Source: Nitzschia sp. DOCU1
Lineage: Eukaryota > Bacillariophyta > Bacillariophyceae > Bacillariales > Bacillariaceae
Assembly (NCBI GenBank): GCA_951394045.1
Contig: OX595997.1
Location: 992,001 to 1,056,000, forward strand
DNA: 64,000 bases
Direction: 5' to 3'
Made by a program: the position numbers and the translations under genes. Of this stretch, positions 33,066 to 43,448 are shown in pieces (within the stretch, counting starts at the first letter, position 1; each line of letters starts with the position of its first letter). The notes under the pieces are model-generated. The model was not told where the DNA came from. It did not search any database and saw nothing but the letters and a program-made list of their open reading frames with translations.

Positions 33066-34223
33066 TTACTGCACTTTTCTCTTGGCCGGCATTCCCGTAG
33101 GTCCTTCTGGTTCTCGAAAGGTTCCCCAGAAACGATCACAAAACGTAAAGACTTGACCGTAGTTGTAAATGTAGTGCGTGTGGTGAACAGTATGGTATTT
33201 GGATCCCATGATAGGATCGATATTCCAGTCCATGGAATCATGGATATAAGTAGCCCAAATGGCGGTAAAGAAGAGCAATCCAAAGTGGGTCAAGTAGTGG
33301 CAAGGCACAATAAACAAGGTAGCCACGTAGGGACTTGCTTGTAGCATGCCGTCAATTGGATTAAAGGCAATGCTCGCCCACGGAGTCAAGGTTTCCGCCT
33401 TTTTGTAATAATGATGCTTCATGTGAACATTGACATACAACCACTTGTTGGTATGCAGAGTACGGTGCATCCAATAGATGCCAATCTCGACACAACAAAA
33501 GTACAACACCAAGTAAAACGCATACGCCGCCCATCCTCCAATCTCATCAATCGTAAAGTAGGCCTTGGTCCATCCCGCTTCCACTAAAAACTCATCTACT
33601 ACTGGCAACAAGACGTACACAAACAAGCTCTGTTGCGACAAGCGAATTTGATGCCAAATGGTGGCTGCCGTGGGTCGCATTCGATCCTTGAAAATGTCTT
33701 GACTCATGGGATGGACATAACAAAAGTAGTGAAAGATGCCCCCAGTACCATAATACACAATCATGGCTCCAATAAAGTTTCGCAAATAACACAAAATATA
33801 ATGTGTCCATTCAATGCCGACCTTGTGAATCAAGGATGCTGCAAAGTTATTGCCAAACAAAAACGAGTTGACCCAGGCATTGAAATTACGGCAGGGCATG
33901 TCCAAGGGTTTGCCATACAATAACGCGGCATATGCAGACGAATACGTCGTCGTTTCCACTGTAATTTTGTGTTCGGGAATGGCGGCCATGCGTTCAATCC
34001 AACCTGCTCCAGGAAATGGAACTAGATAACACTATTTTGTGAGCAAGACATACCGTCAGGAATGGGTCGCCAATGCGAACTACTAGAAGGACTTACTCGA
34101 TGCTTCATTCTCGTCGGCATAGGAAAGGCTTTCGTTTCGTTGCAAGAAAATTCCAGCATAACATACTGCCAGGATCGCAAAGGTTACCAAGATGCCCGCT
34201 TTGAAGGACGTGGAGGAGATCAT
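33066..34223 (-). CDS. Sterol C-5 desaturase (lathosterol oxidase-like)
   Basis: Two exons, 34223-34097 and 34021-33066, with a 75-bp intron, give 360 residues. The small first exon adds an N-terminal hydrophobic anchor (MISSTSFKAGILVTFAILAV). The fatty-acid-hydroxylase domain has all three diiron histidine boxes: HRTLH, HMKHH and HTVHH, plus multiple TM helices. Sequence order (YWMHRTLH, HMKHHYYK, PWASIAFNPIDGMLQ, DRFWGTFR) matches the plant STE1/ERG3 group, which introduces the delta-5 double bond into sterols in the ER. A second in-frame acceptor, 10 bp upstream of the one chosen, would break the frame, which fixes the splice. Diatoms make delta-5 sterols such as brassicasterol, so the role is plausible. 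Confidence 0.9.
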
Positions 34224-34630
34224 GGTCTACTCTATCTCCTTGAACCACACCAATGTATAAAATGACACAGCAGTAAGGAAAATGGGTTGTGCCGAGAGAG
34301 TGGCCGAAGACGCGGTGGCGGCGCATTTTCTTCCAAGGATGATTCTTGCGATTGATTCGGATAAGTACCGAAATGTTCTTTCTACAGAGTTGAGGAAAAT
34401 TATGTCTGGCAGGCTCGGACTTGCAGCAAGCGCGGTAGGCCACTGAACCGGGACCCAGACGCATGACTGACTCGCGATACGGAAAGAACCGCAATCTAGC
34501 TATAGTACCGGTAGTTACGAGGTCTACTACGAAGTAGTCATTATACCAATATTTGGCTATTGTTGGAATGTGGCGCTGGTGAAGGAGGCATTCCCATCGG
34601 ATCCGAAATTGGAAGGAATCCTCATCGTCT
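34224..34630. other. Intergenic region
   Basis: About 0.4 kb between two minus-strand genes. It holds the promoter of the sterol desaturase. Nothing else recognised. Confidence 0.5.
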
Positions 34631-37173
34631 CTATCTTGTTCCATCATGGAACGTCTTGCCCGCATCTTCCATGGCGCCACTGAGCATCAAATTTGCTAAT
34701 AGAACCCAACAACGTGCATAATAACTGGAGGGAATGTCTTCCGACAAGAAACTTCCGGCTGCATCCACCATGTCCATATCCTCCTCAAAACTACCCGCAA
34801 TCAACGCGGAAAGGGTCGGGCCATAAATGAACCCATTATAGAGCCAGTCGGAAAAGATAGAAACACTCCAATCGGTGCCTGCAATTGTACCCTCTGGAAA
34901 GGTGCCGTCTCCGTTCTGCCAGTAAGGATAGCTAGGCGAGAAACTTGCACGGAGACGAATCAAAAAGGGGGACAAAAATCGTTGCCAGTCATTGCTGCTT
35001 TCGTTTGGGTAAAACGCTGCATCCAATGCCACTCGAAAGGTTGTACGGGCTGCTTCGGAACCATACTCATTTTGAGGAGTGCCCGATCCCGAAAAGGATC
35101 CGCCCGTGTGCACAACCCGACCATTCTCGACACCAATAGTCGCCCAATTTGGAACCATCGCTGCATCGTCACTGCACTGACTTGCCGAAAGAACTCGATA
35201 GGACGTGGAGATTAACGAGTTCCAGTCACTCTCGTCGATTGCAGAGTAGCCTTGGCGATCACTGTCTGGAAAGCTGTTTTGGTAGTCTCGCATGATTTTA
35301 TAGCTACCCGGAGAATGGTAGCTCGGATTGTTGCCAGAGCCTTCCCATCCACCCCAACAGGGACCCAATTTGAGCAATCGAAAGTTGGAGTATGTAGTGT
35401 CCACGTTGTAAGTGAAAAACGCAGTGGCAGATGCATCTGCCCACTTTCGGGCATCCTCGAACCAAAAGGGCAAAGTAGCATCGTTCTCAACAGCTCGAAC
35501 TGCCAGCATCATACCAACAATAGCGTCCTCGTCTCCATCGGGGGCAGCGCCAGTTGCAATCGACCCAGAACCATCTGCCGCCACCTTCCAATCAGGCAGA
35601 CAAACAGAATCCATGCCACTGCGGCTCGAGTCACGACAGTGTTTGCCTCCAGGTTGACAATTGGTTGCAGTGTTGTCCGAGTTTTGGCACATTTGTTGCC
35701 AAAAGCTAAAGTACTTGCCGAACATATTCATGACTTGGTTGCGGTCAGAACCAGGAATCATGCCCGCGTGGTCGTCCCAAGATGCCAAAACAATGCCCGT
35801 GATGAGCAGTGCATAGCCTTGAGATTCCGAAACGACAGCTCCAAAACCTGCAGCACCACCTCTGAATGAAGAAACAAAAATCAAATTGCGAGATGCTGGA
35901 ATAGTCAGTTTCAGGATTGGGACGAATGACCGTACATACATCATCATCGGGGCGTACTTACTCGGCTACAAGGGCAGAAGTCGGCGGGCTATTATTGTCG
36001 TTGTTCTGAGTCAAAGATGCCAGTGATTCAAAAACGGACCACGCGTTCCTTGCGTTGGAAGTTCGTAGGAGCAGTGATTGGTTTGTAAATTCCGGCGTCG
36101 CTGTTGCTGGCTCTGGGGTTGGGCTCGGCGTCGGTGGCATTGTCAAAGTACCAACGGAATCAATGGATGGATTTGGCGACGGCATGGTTAGCATAGGAGC
36201 CATGGTCGTTGGTGGTAAAAGTGGATTATTCGTTGGAGGACTTTTGGTAGGCTGTGGCGTCGAAATCGCATTCGTCGTGGGCTGGCTTGTCGGGTTGGCC
36301 GCGGCAAGAAATTCGCCAATGGGAGGGTCGTCACTATCCGCTAGACATTGCAACCACCCACTATTCATAGCTGACTCGCGACAAGATGCTCCGAAACAAC
36401 ATTCGGCTCCATCCCTTGCTTGACCACACCCTCCCCAGCCTGTCAATAGAGAACGTCAGCTCGAAAGGATGGTTGATTCCGAACATTTTGAGACACAGCA
36501 ACACTTACGAGGAATACAAGATCCCACGGACAAGGCACCATTTTCTAACCATACCATACTTGGCTTACCGGTGCAATTTTCGCATTGTTCTTTCGTGTCC
36601 CCGCACCACCAACCATCCTAAAGACACGGTAGTGAGCATTCGGATCAAGAGGATGATAACGGGATGACATCAGGTTGGCATACGTACACAGGAAAGGAAA
36701 GTATGGGAGCAGCAGCCGGTGGTAGGGAGATCATTCATGGTTCCATCTGTAGAGTCTGGAGTGAAGGACTTATTTTCGTGCTTGAACGGGGTTGGCACTG
36801 CCGTAAGACTATTTGTAGTAGGCCTCGTTGTTTTTGTTGCAGCGGATGTGTCGTTGCTGGATGCTGCCATTGTAGGAGTCATTGTGGGCGTTCCGCTCGT
36901 ATGGCTAGCTCCTTTCGGCACATTTTTCCTTTCTTTCCTCCGTACAGTGGCAATCGACGCCCAAAGAATGGCCGACGCCAACAGCACTACCAACGCCAAG
37001 CATTTGTTGCTCCAATGTATCCACTTTGCCATTGCCACGGATACTACCGAGATGCTTGCACGAAATGGAAGATCTTTTCCGACAAAATCCCAAAGAATAA
37101 GCTTCCCGCATCTTCTCCACCCCGCAAAATCTTTTTGGAAAGGCAAATTGCCAAACCATATATTCTCGAACAT
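34631..37173 (-). CDS. GH8-like glycosidase with membrane anchor and Cys-rich N-terminal module
   Basis: Four exons, 37173-36688, 36617-36509, 36439-35962 and 35861-34631 (introns 70, 69 and 99 bp), give 767 residues if the ATG at 37173 is used. An inner ATG at 37032 (MAKWIHW) places a hydrophobic segment (CLALVVLLASAILWAS) nearer the N terminus and may be the true start. A Thr-rich linker leads to a Cys/Trp module (CSHTFLSCDGWWCGDTKEQCENC and so on, then CCFGASC and WLQC) encoded across exons 1-3. A PT-rich linker follows, then a GH8-like (alpha/alpha)6 domain: VSESQGYALLIT, APDGDEDAIVGMMLA (acid in DGDED), SDWLYNGF. GH8 enzymes cut beta-1,4 glycans such as cellulose or chitosan. The Cys module may bind carbohydrate. 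Confidence 0.75.
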
Positions 37174-37533
37174 TCATAGCAAGAGAGATGAACATGAACA
37201 AACGATGGAATAGGATTTTATGCGAATGTTTGGCGGGTCCCGTACTAAAAGGCCATGGTAGCGAGCTACTTATTGCGTGGGGCATATGATATTCCTAGAG
37301 AGCGTCTTGCGTGAGTTTGCTCTTTGGGCGTTTTCGCACAGCGGCCAGGCGAGCTTGGCAGCAATTCTTGGGAGAAGATCCCAAAGGCAGCCGCCATCAT
37401 AGCGAGATCCATCATGATACACCATGGTGCCATAGTACGACCGAGTCCGCCGCCACGAGACACCCAGCCACCATTGTATCTTCCGCCTCTCATTATATTC
37501 CTGCTACCACGATTCCAGTAGTATTTCTTCATC
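37174..37533. other. Bidirectional promoter region
   Basis: 360 bp between the GH8-like gene (minus) and the enoyl-ACP reductase gene (plus). No other element identified. Confidence 0.5.
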
Positions 37534-38361
37534 ATGGCTACAGGCAAAATTGCTCTGGTGATGGGCGTCGCCAATTCTCGTTCCATCGCTTGGAGTTGTG
37601 TGGAAACCTTTGCCCGCAATGGTTGGAAGGTGATTTTGACGTGTCAAAATGAAAAGCTGCTCTCACGAGCTCAGCCGCTACTGCAGAATCACGACACTGT
37701 CATTGGTGGTTTTGAGTGTGATGTATTGACGGATTTGGAGGAGGAAAGTGCTGCAATCTCCTCCTCGAGTTTCCAACAGCGGCTGGCAGATTTGCTGAAA
37801 GACGAACGACTGGACGCCGTGGTGCATTCTTTGGCATATGGTCCGAATATCAAGACGACGCCGCTACTGCATTCCACAAAACATGATTTTCTACAAGCAC
37901 ACGAAATTTCGGCGTATTCTTTGATTCAAGTCGCTCGGCAAGTACAGGGATTTTGGAGTCAAAACACGAAAGGATCTGCATGCGGAAGTATCACGACGTT
38001 GTCGTACCTGGGCGCTGGACGAGCTGTGCCTGGATATCATGCCATGGGACCGGCCAAGGCGAGTCTCGAAAGTATTGTGAGAGGACTGGCTCTGGAATTG
38101 GCAGCAGCAGACCATGAGACAAATGCAGCCCGTCGGATACGAGTCAATGCAGTCAGTGCAGGCCCTCTCCCGACACTTTCTGCCAAAGGAGGGATCTCTG
38201 GTTTTGATACCATGCGAAATGATGTGGCAGCCCGTGCCCCTCTGGGAAATATCACAGCCGATCAAGTCGCTTCGACGGTACACTTTCTTTCAAGCGACGC
38301 TGCATCGGGGATCACAGGGCAGGTTATTTTTTGTGATGGTGGTTATTCCATGGTCGGGTGA
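37534..38361 (+). CDS. Enoyl-[acyl-carrier-protein] reductase, FabI type
   Basis: 275 residues in one exon, the usual FabI length. It starts directly at the SDR core (MATGKIALVMGVANSRSIAW, the FabI variant of the dinucleotide loop). Active-site Tyr-x6-Lys is seen in GYHAMGPAKASLES, preceded by TTLSYLGAGRAVPGY, and the C terminus has the SGITGQVIFCDGGYSM closing motif. FabI reduces trans-2-enoyl-ACP with NAD(P)H in type II fatty acid synthesis. The Tyr/Lys segment resembles bacterial enzymes rather than the YGGGMSSAK form of plant plastid enzymes. There is no signal or transit peptide and an in-frame stop lies just upstream, so a plastid location is unlikely unless an upstream exon was missed; cytosol or mitochondrion remain possible. 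Confidence 0.88.
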   Translation: MATGKIALVMGVANSRSIAWSCVETFARNGWKVILTCQNEKLLSRAQPLLQNHDTVIGGFECDVLTDLEEESAAISSSSFQQRLADLLKDERLDAVVHSLAYGPNIKTTPLLHSTKHDFLQAHEISAYSLIQVARQVQGFWSQNTKGSACGSITTLSYLGAGRAVPGYHAMGPAKASLESIVRGLALELAAADHETNAARRIRVNAVSAGPLPTLSAKGGISGFDTMRNDVAARAPLGNITADQVASTVHFLSSDAASGITGQVIFCDGGYSMVG

Positions 38362-38523
38362 GGCCGGAGCAACGCGAAATATGATCTTGGAAGCGATGAT
38401 TCTACGAGCATGTAATAAAGTGGCAAATCTGCAACGCCAGAAAAAATGCAAATCATTTTTGAAACTACTATGGCATATTTTCCCCACGCTATTACTCCGG
38501 CTGAATTTTGTCGGGATTCAGGC

Positions 38524-41500
38524 TCAGTACTCCTCGGCTTCAGGAGAAGCAAATTGTTTACCGGTGCGAACTCCAGTTCGTTGCATATACTTATGCATTG
38601 GCCTTGACTGGCGCAAAGCTTTCATTTGGCCATAATTATATCGTCCATCTTGTGGCTCGGCAAGTTTCTCGGTCGCCATGGGCTGCCGTGCCGGCGGATC
38701 CATCATTTCTGTAGCCGATTTCCGGGACGTGAGCTTATGTTTGATACGTTGTAGTTTGGCAGCACGCTTTTCATCCTCCTTTCGAAGTGTTTGAACAAGC
38801 TTCTTCTCCAGGCTGCGTAGCTCGTGCCTTGAGACGGCAGAACGCTCGTCCCATTCTTCTGGGATCTGCTGACTTTGCTTCACCTGTTGAAGCTGTTTAG
38901 TAATTTTCTTTTCCAGCCTTCGGAGTTCCTTGATATGATGGCTCTCCTCGGTCGGGTTCGTTCTAGATCTGCGTCGTGAGGCAGAATCTTCGAATTCGTC
39001 GTATCGCCCATGTCCCGAGGCTTCGCTCCTGCCAAAGTCATTGTCATCTCGCATGTCCCTGCTTCTCATATCCTTCCCATCCATAGAGCGTCGGTGACCG
39101 CTTCGACTCATTTGCATTTCCATGGCAGCATAAGAACGCTCCCGGCTCTTGGGGCGGGTGATGTTCACGCTGTTGTACATTTCAGGCTCGCGGCTAATCG
39201 GGCTGTATCGATCCACCTGTGATTGTTCGCGACCAATGAATTGCCGGCGTGCACTGTGATCATGTTCGTGGTAGGAAGGAACTGGAGCCGAGAAAGTATG
39301 ACGTTGTGGACGATAATCGAGCTTTTCTCGTGCTGGTCCAGAGTATCGTCCACGCTCGTTGGTTGACCTTCGACTGATATCATCGTCGTAGTCCCGGGTT
39401 CTCGATTGCATGTATTCGTCCGCATCAATGGGACTGTCGTGGCTGGGAACCCTTTCATGGTGTCCGTAGCTGAACGACCCGCGTAATTCTCGACCTTTTG
39501 ATCCGTGAGCGCTAACATCATGAAAATCGCGGCTCCTTTCACTTCGAATTCGCTGTGCTTCGTCAATACTTCGAATGGCAACAATGTTCTTGGCTCGATG
39601 AGAGTCGTCGGCAAGTCTCCTATGTTCCATGGACTGCTCGAGCATACGCCTGGAATCTCGGCTTCGGGCTCTCCTCAAAGCCATTTCTGCCTCAATAATA
39701 ACGTCACGTTCTTGAATTACGTGCCCATCCGTACCGATGACTATAGGCTCGTTCTTCATAGGTGCACCAACTGGGGCACCGTCCAATGCATCCAATCCGG
39801 ATTGGGAAGTCCTGTCGTGTGGCTTTCCCTTGGTTTCGAGACGTCCCCTGCGTAGGCCAGCAAAGGCCTCTCGAGCCTGGGGATCATTGAAAGTTTCATC
39901 TTTTCGTGTTCTATGTGATCTTGAACGAGAAACGTGTCCGCTTCCTTCCCACAAGTTGATCACATCATCTGGGCGCTCGACTGCATTTGAAACTTTGGCT
40001 TCAAACAACGAAGCACGCATCGACTTTGGCGGGCTTTTATCTTGTGCCAGTTCATCAGAATGAGACTTGCTTGGTGAATGGCCCTGTTGATGAATGCTTA
40101 AGGGCGGCGGGTCGTTCTTTTCGCCGGGCGTCCACGAGTCTTCATCGTCGATTTCGAAAACATCAATAACCTCCATCTCTTTCTTGCCAAGATCATTCTT
40201 TTGCAACGAAGCAAGCCTAGTGGACCGTTTTGGTGGCACCACTGCTACTGGCTTTTGAGGTAGCGGTAGTTCTGCGGGTTCGGGTGTCACTGTCGTTTCT
40301 TGCTCGCTTGTATCCTCAAGTTCACCATTACCGTCATCGAAATAAGTAAGGTCAGTGATGGAATGGCTGGCAGGAACAACGGGTGGAACATCTTCAAGAG
40401 ATTTTTGTGCCTCGCTCAAAACCTGGTGAGAAGTATCATTGTCCGCAATTTGTACTGGAATGGCATCAACTTGGTCGGGACGAGCCACGTCGCTCGTTCC
40501 CGACAGTTCCTCAACGTCGACGATATCTCCTTCGACGATGGTGATGTCTTGACCACCCCTTCTGACAATCGAATGAGTTGACCTGCTAGATCGCTCCACA
40601 CTTTCATGATGCATTGAAGCTTTTGCATCGTGAACCACGGTCTTTGGTTCTTCCGCACTATCTTCGTCAGCTGGCGAAGTGGCCTCGTGTTGAGTGAGTT
40701 TATCAATGACCTTCTGACGAAGATTGCCGTAAGATTGCGTTGGAGACGAATCATGCTGTGATATAATGGCCATGGTCAGAAGACGGATAAAAAGTACGTA
40801 AATGTACAAGGCGACGGAAATACTTACATCATCCCTGGGTTTCAATGCACGAGCTTCAATAGTATTCTTGAGAATTTCGGCTGCCCGGGCAGACACTTGT
40901 TTCATCTTTTCCTCAATATCCTCTTGGCGGAGCATCTCTGAGGTTTTTTCAGAGTCGTCGACTTTCATTGTCTTGGGGTCTGCGTCGTTGTCGTCTTGCA
41001 GCGTCGAGGAAGATTTGGAGGGCTGGATCTCCAGCTTCCTAACAGACTCGGCCGCGACTGCCGCTGCTCTAGCGACACCCCGCTGAAGCTTTTCAACTTC
41101 TGATTTATCTTTCTTTTTCTTGGTTTCCGACGCTTCTTTGGCTGCTCGTTTCATGGATTCGTTCATCTTAACTCGTCGCATGGCTTTTTCCGCCTTCATG
41201 TGGCTTTCCCGAAGCAACGAAGTTTGTTTGCCACCGCCAAGCACTCCCACACACATGTTGGGTCGATCCATCCAGCCACAGGCGAAATCAAACCAGCCTC
41301 CAACCATGCCTGGTCTCGAATCATATGAGGCGGCAGAAAAGATTTCGTCGTTTTCCAACAGTTCCTCCGTTTCCACTTGTTCGATGATGGACGAAAGTTC
41401 CGATTCTGTGTCATAAGAACTCCCAACGGTGGATTCTTCTTCCTCCGTTGTGTACTGTTGTGAAGGCTCACTTCCGAGCTCAGATCCATGAGCACGAGAA

Positions 41501-41652
41501 CTATCGTCGGTACGAGTACTCTCGCTCAGAGCAATGTGATATCTGTCGCTGCTCGAAGTCTTCGTCTCGTCGGCGTTGGAAAGCACCTGATCTACATTGC
41601 GCGACTTCTTCCGCGAAGCACGATTCCTTGACTCTCTCTCTTTTCGGCCCAT
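38524..41652 (-). CDS. Large disordered, charged coiled-coil protein of unknown function
   Basis: Two exons, 41652-40828 and 40755-38524, with a 72-bp GTAAGT-CAG intron, give 1018 residues. The intron is a multiple of three with no stop; unspliced it would add 24 mostly hydrophobic residues (VSISVALYIYVLFIRLL), which fits an intron better than protein. The N terminus is basic (MGRKERESRNRASRKKSRN), then comes an acidic Glu/Asp region, and a cysteine patch (WFDFACGWMDRPNMCVGVLGGGK) that resembles a conserved diatom motif I cannot name. The middle is Ser/Asp/Arg-rich; the C terminus has two predicted coiled coils (LRRLEKKITKQLQQVKQ, LRSLEKKLVQTLRKEDE). No enzymatic domain is visible. A cytoskeletal or nuclear scaffold is a guess. 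Confidence 0.7.
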   Translation of the reverse strand: MGRKERESRNRASRKKSRNVDQVLSNADETKTSSSDRYHIALSESTRTDDSSRAHGSELGSEPSQQYTTEEEESTVGSSYDTESELSSIIEQVETEELLENDEIFSAASYDSRPGMVGGWFDFACGWMDRPNMCVGVLGGGKQTSLLRESHMKAEKAMRRVKMNESMKRAAKEASETKKKKDKSEVEKLQRGVARAAAVAAESVRKLEIQPSKSSSTLQDDNDADPKTMKVDDSEKTSEMLRQEDIEEKMKQVSARAAEILKNTIEARALKPRDDVSISVALYIYVLFIRLLTMAIISQHDSSPTQSYGNLRQKVIDKLTQHEATSPADEDSAEEPKTVVHDAKASMHHESVERSSRSTHSIVRRGGQDITIVEGDIVDVEELSGTSDVARPDQVDAIPVQIADNDTSHQVLSEAQKSLEDVPPVVPASHSITDLTYFDDGNGELEDTSEQETTVTPEPAELPLPQKPVAVVPPKRSTRLASLQKNDLGKKEMEVIDVFEIDDEDSWTPGEKNDPPPLSIHQQGHSPSKSHSDELAQDKSPPKSMRASLFEAKVSNAVERPDDVINLWEGSGHVSRSRSHRTRKDETFNDPQAREAFAGLRRGRLETKGKPHDRTSQSGLDALDGAPVGAPMKNEPIVIGTDGHVIQERDVIIEAEMALRRARSRDSRRMLEQSMEHRRLADDSHRAKNIVAIRSIDEAQRIRSERSRDFHDVSAHGSKGRELRGSFSYGHHERVPSHDSPIDADEYMQSRTRDYDDDISRRSTNERGRYSGPAREKLDYRPQRHTFSAPVPSYHEHDHSARRQFIGREQSQVDRYSPISREPEMYNSVNITRPKSRERSYAAMEMQMSRSGHRRSMDGKDMRSRDMRDDNDFGRSEASGHGRYDEFEDSASRRRSRTNPTEESHHIKELRRLEKKITKQLQQVKQSQQIPEEWDERSAVSRHELRSLEKKLVQTLRKEDEKRAAKLQRIKHKLTSRKSATEMMDPPARQPMATEKLAEPQDGRYNYGQMKALRQSRPMHKYMQRTGVRTGKQFASPEAEEY

Positions 41653-42260
41653 GGTTGTATTGTCGGAATGGTTGCAGCCAAACCCAACAATCTTTGTGGC
41701 TTGCTTCCATAGGATGCAACAGCCGAAATGTGGAGTGGGGAAAGAAATCCAAAGTCGGAAAGTGGGTTTAGGTGATTACGGACTCAACCGCCTCTAAACA
41801 TTTATTGCAATTAGGCTAATCCAACCGCAACATTTCCTAAGTATTTTTTGGTACTTAGGTTTCCTAGCGACATTAGAGATTAAAATCATATACATGATTG
41901 AAGTTTTATTGACATGATTACATAGCCGTAATAAACCGGCCTGATGTCATCGGCATGTCGTCGGGCATGCTTCTCTTGCGTATTATGGCCACCAAACTTC
42001 TAAGCAAACTAATTACTGGTCATAGAGTGCTGCCACATGAAAGACCATCCAGACCACCGAGACGACCGACCTTTGAGATGGGATCGCCAAGGACCATGAC
42101 GACGAAACTCTCGTCTCCCGAGTTGCAGTGTCGCCGAGGCGTTTCCCTCTGTTGATGGTCGTTTGAAAATTTCAAAAAAGACGATGCGAGGAAGAGCAGC
42201 ACTCTTTCCTGACAACTTTTATCTGTTGTGAAGGAAGAAATTGGAACTCAAACTCTGCCA
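41653..42260. other. Divergent promoter region
   Basis: About 0.6 kb between the disordered protein (minus) and the SDR gene (plus). AT-rich at 41800-41900. No gene recognised. Confidence 0.5.
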
Positions 42261-43394
42261 ATGACGAGAAATGCTACTCTTCATACCAAACGGAAAGGAG
42301 TGACCTTGTGGCTGGGAGGGACGTCCAGCCTTGCACGGACGTATGTGAATCAGTTTGGTCCGAAAAATCTTGTCTTTGCAGGATTGGAATCCACGCCGCC
42401 CATGTGGGTCATGGATCATTCCATTCCGTACTTCCAACTTGATTTAACGACGACGACCAGCCAAGTTAAAGCCAACCACGCCATGCAATTTTTGTTGGAG
42501 CAATATCCCAACATTGAGACGATTGTTATCGGAGTACGGCCGCTTTTGTTTGCCCCCTACATCAATAGAGGCATCCATGAGGATATGGTGAAGGGATTGG
42601 CAACCTTTCTAGATATGGCGTGTCTTTCGTTGAAAAAGCTTAAGTTTGTTCTACATTTATCGTCAGTCGCTGCGGCCGATCACTTGCGAGCCCAAGTCTT
42701 TTGGAATGAGAATCATCCATTGCCTGATGATTTGTCGCAATACAAGGCGCCATATGACTTATTCAAACGACGTTCGGAAAACGAAATTACACAGATTTGT
42801 AATGGATACAGTTTTCCTTGTTGTAACTTGCGATTGAGCGCCATCTTTTCGGACGAAACCAGTTGCATTCAGTGCAGCGCATTAGACCTACAATGCCGAG
42901 TCGGATGCTATCTTCCCTTGATGATTGATTGTAACTCGAGTGCCAACGTTTCGCGAGCCATGGACGCCATTTTGGGCCGTGCGGAAAAGGGGGGCGACAT
43001 TCAGACGATTTACTACTACACACGCCCTCTCTTGCTGCAAGAACCCGTTGCATACGGCTACTACTTGCAAGAATTTCGAAAAGCCTATGGCATTCATTCT
43101 ATCGACATTCCTGTGTGGGTGGTGACCAACTTTGTAGCCTTTTTCCATTGGGTGGCATCCTGGAATGTGCTTTTGAGATTGCCTTTTGTGGACGCAACGG
43201 ATTATTTGCTGCAAGTTGCCGCACGGGACCACTATTTTGACTGCTCTCGCTTCGCCAAGGATTTTTCTGATGATTTCAACGAAGAAAGTATCTTTGAGTG
43301 TTTCGTCCGACGCAAAACCCTCTTGGAAAGCTATAAGCGCCCGTCCAAAGCTGCCGCCACTGACAGGAAAGTAAACAAGATGCATCCCAGCTAG
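42261..43394 (+). CDS. Extended short-chain dehydrogenase, 3-beta-HSD/epimerase-like
   Basis: 377 residues from the ATG at 42261; upstream in-frame codons include only a GTG. The Rossmann start is LWLGGTSSLART, a variant of GxxGxxG. The catalytic set is Ser in LHLSSVAAADH and Tyr-x3-Lys in PYDLFKRRSE. The central region has a Cys pair run (SCIQCSALDLQC) and the C terminus a hydrophobic WVVTNFVAFFHWVASW helix typical of membrane-associated 3-beta-hydroxysteroid dehydrogenases and sterol decarboxylases. The substrate is unknown. Its last codons (KMHPS, stop) lie within a tandemly duplicated segment: a copy with MHPT and a stop is found at 61898-61913, so the 3' end of this gene was part of the duplication. 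Confidence 0.8.
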   Translation: MTRNATLHTKRKGVTLWLGGTSSLARTYVNQFGPKNLVFAGLESTPPMWVMDHSIPYFQLDLTTTTSQVKANHAMQFLLEQYPNIETIVIGVRPLLFAPYINRGIHEDMVKGLATFLDMACLSLKKLKFVLHLSSVAAADHLRAQVFWNENHPLPDDLSQYKAPYDLFKRRSENEITQICNGYSFPCCNLRLSAIFSDETSCIQCSALDLQCRVGCYLPLMIDCNSSANVSRAMDAILGRAEKGGDIQTIYYYTRPLLLQEPVAYGYYLQEFRKAYGIHSIDIPVWVVTNFVAFFHWVASWNVLLRLPFVDATDYLLQVAARDHYFDCSRFAKDFSDDFNEESIFECFVRRKTLLESYKRPSKAAATDRKVNKMHPS

Positions 43395-43448
43395 CCTTTC
43401 AGTTTGCTACTTCACGTGTGTATGCCATAGTTTGCAACACCACCTTTT

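Noticed and set aside
40756..40827. Hydrophobic 24-residue segment that could be a transmembrane helix in the 38524-41652 protein
   Set aside because: It is exactly bounded by GTAAGT and CAG, is intron-sized, and sits in an otherwise charged disordered protein; an intron explains it better.
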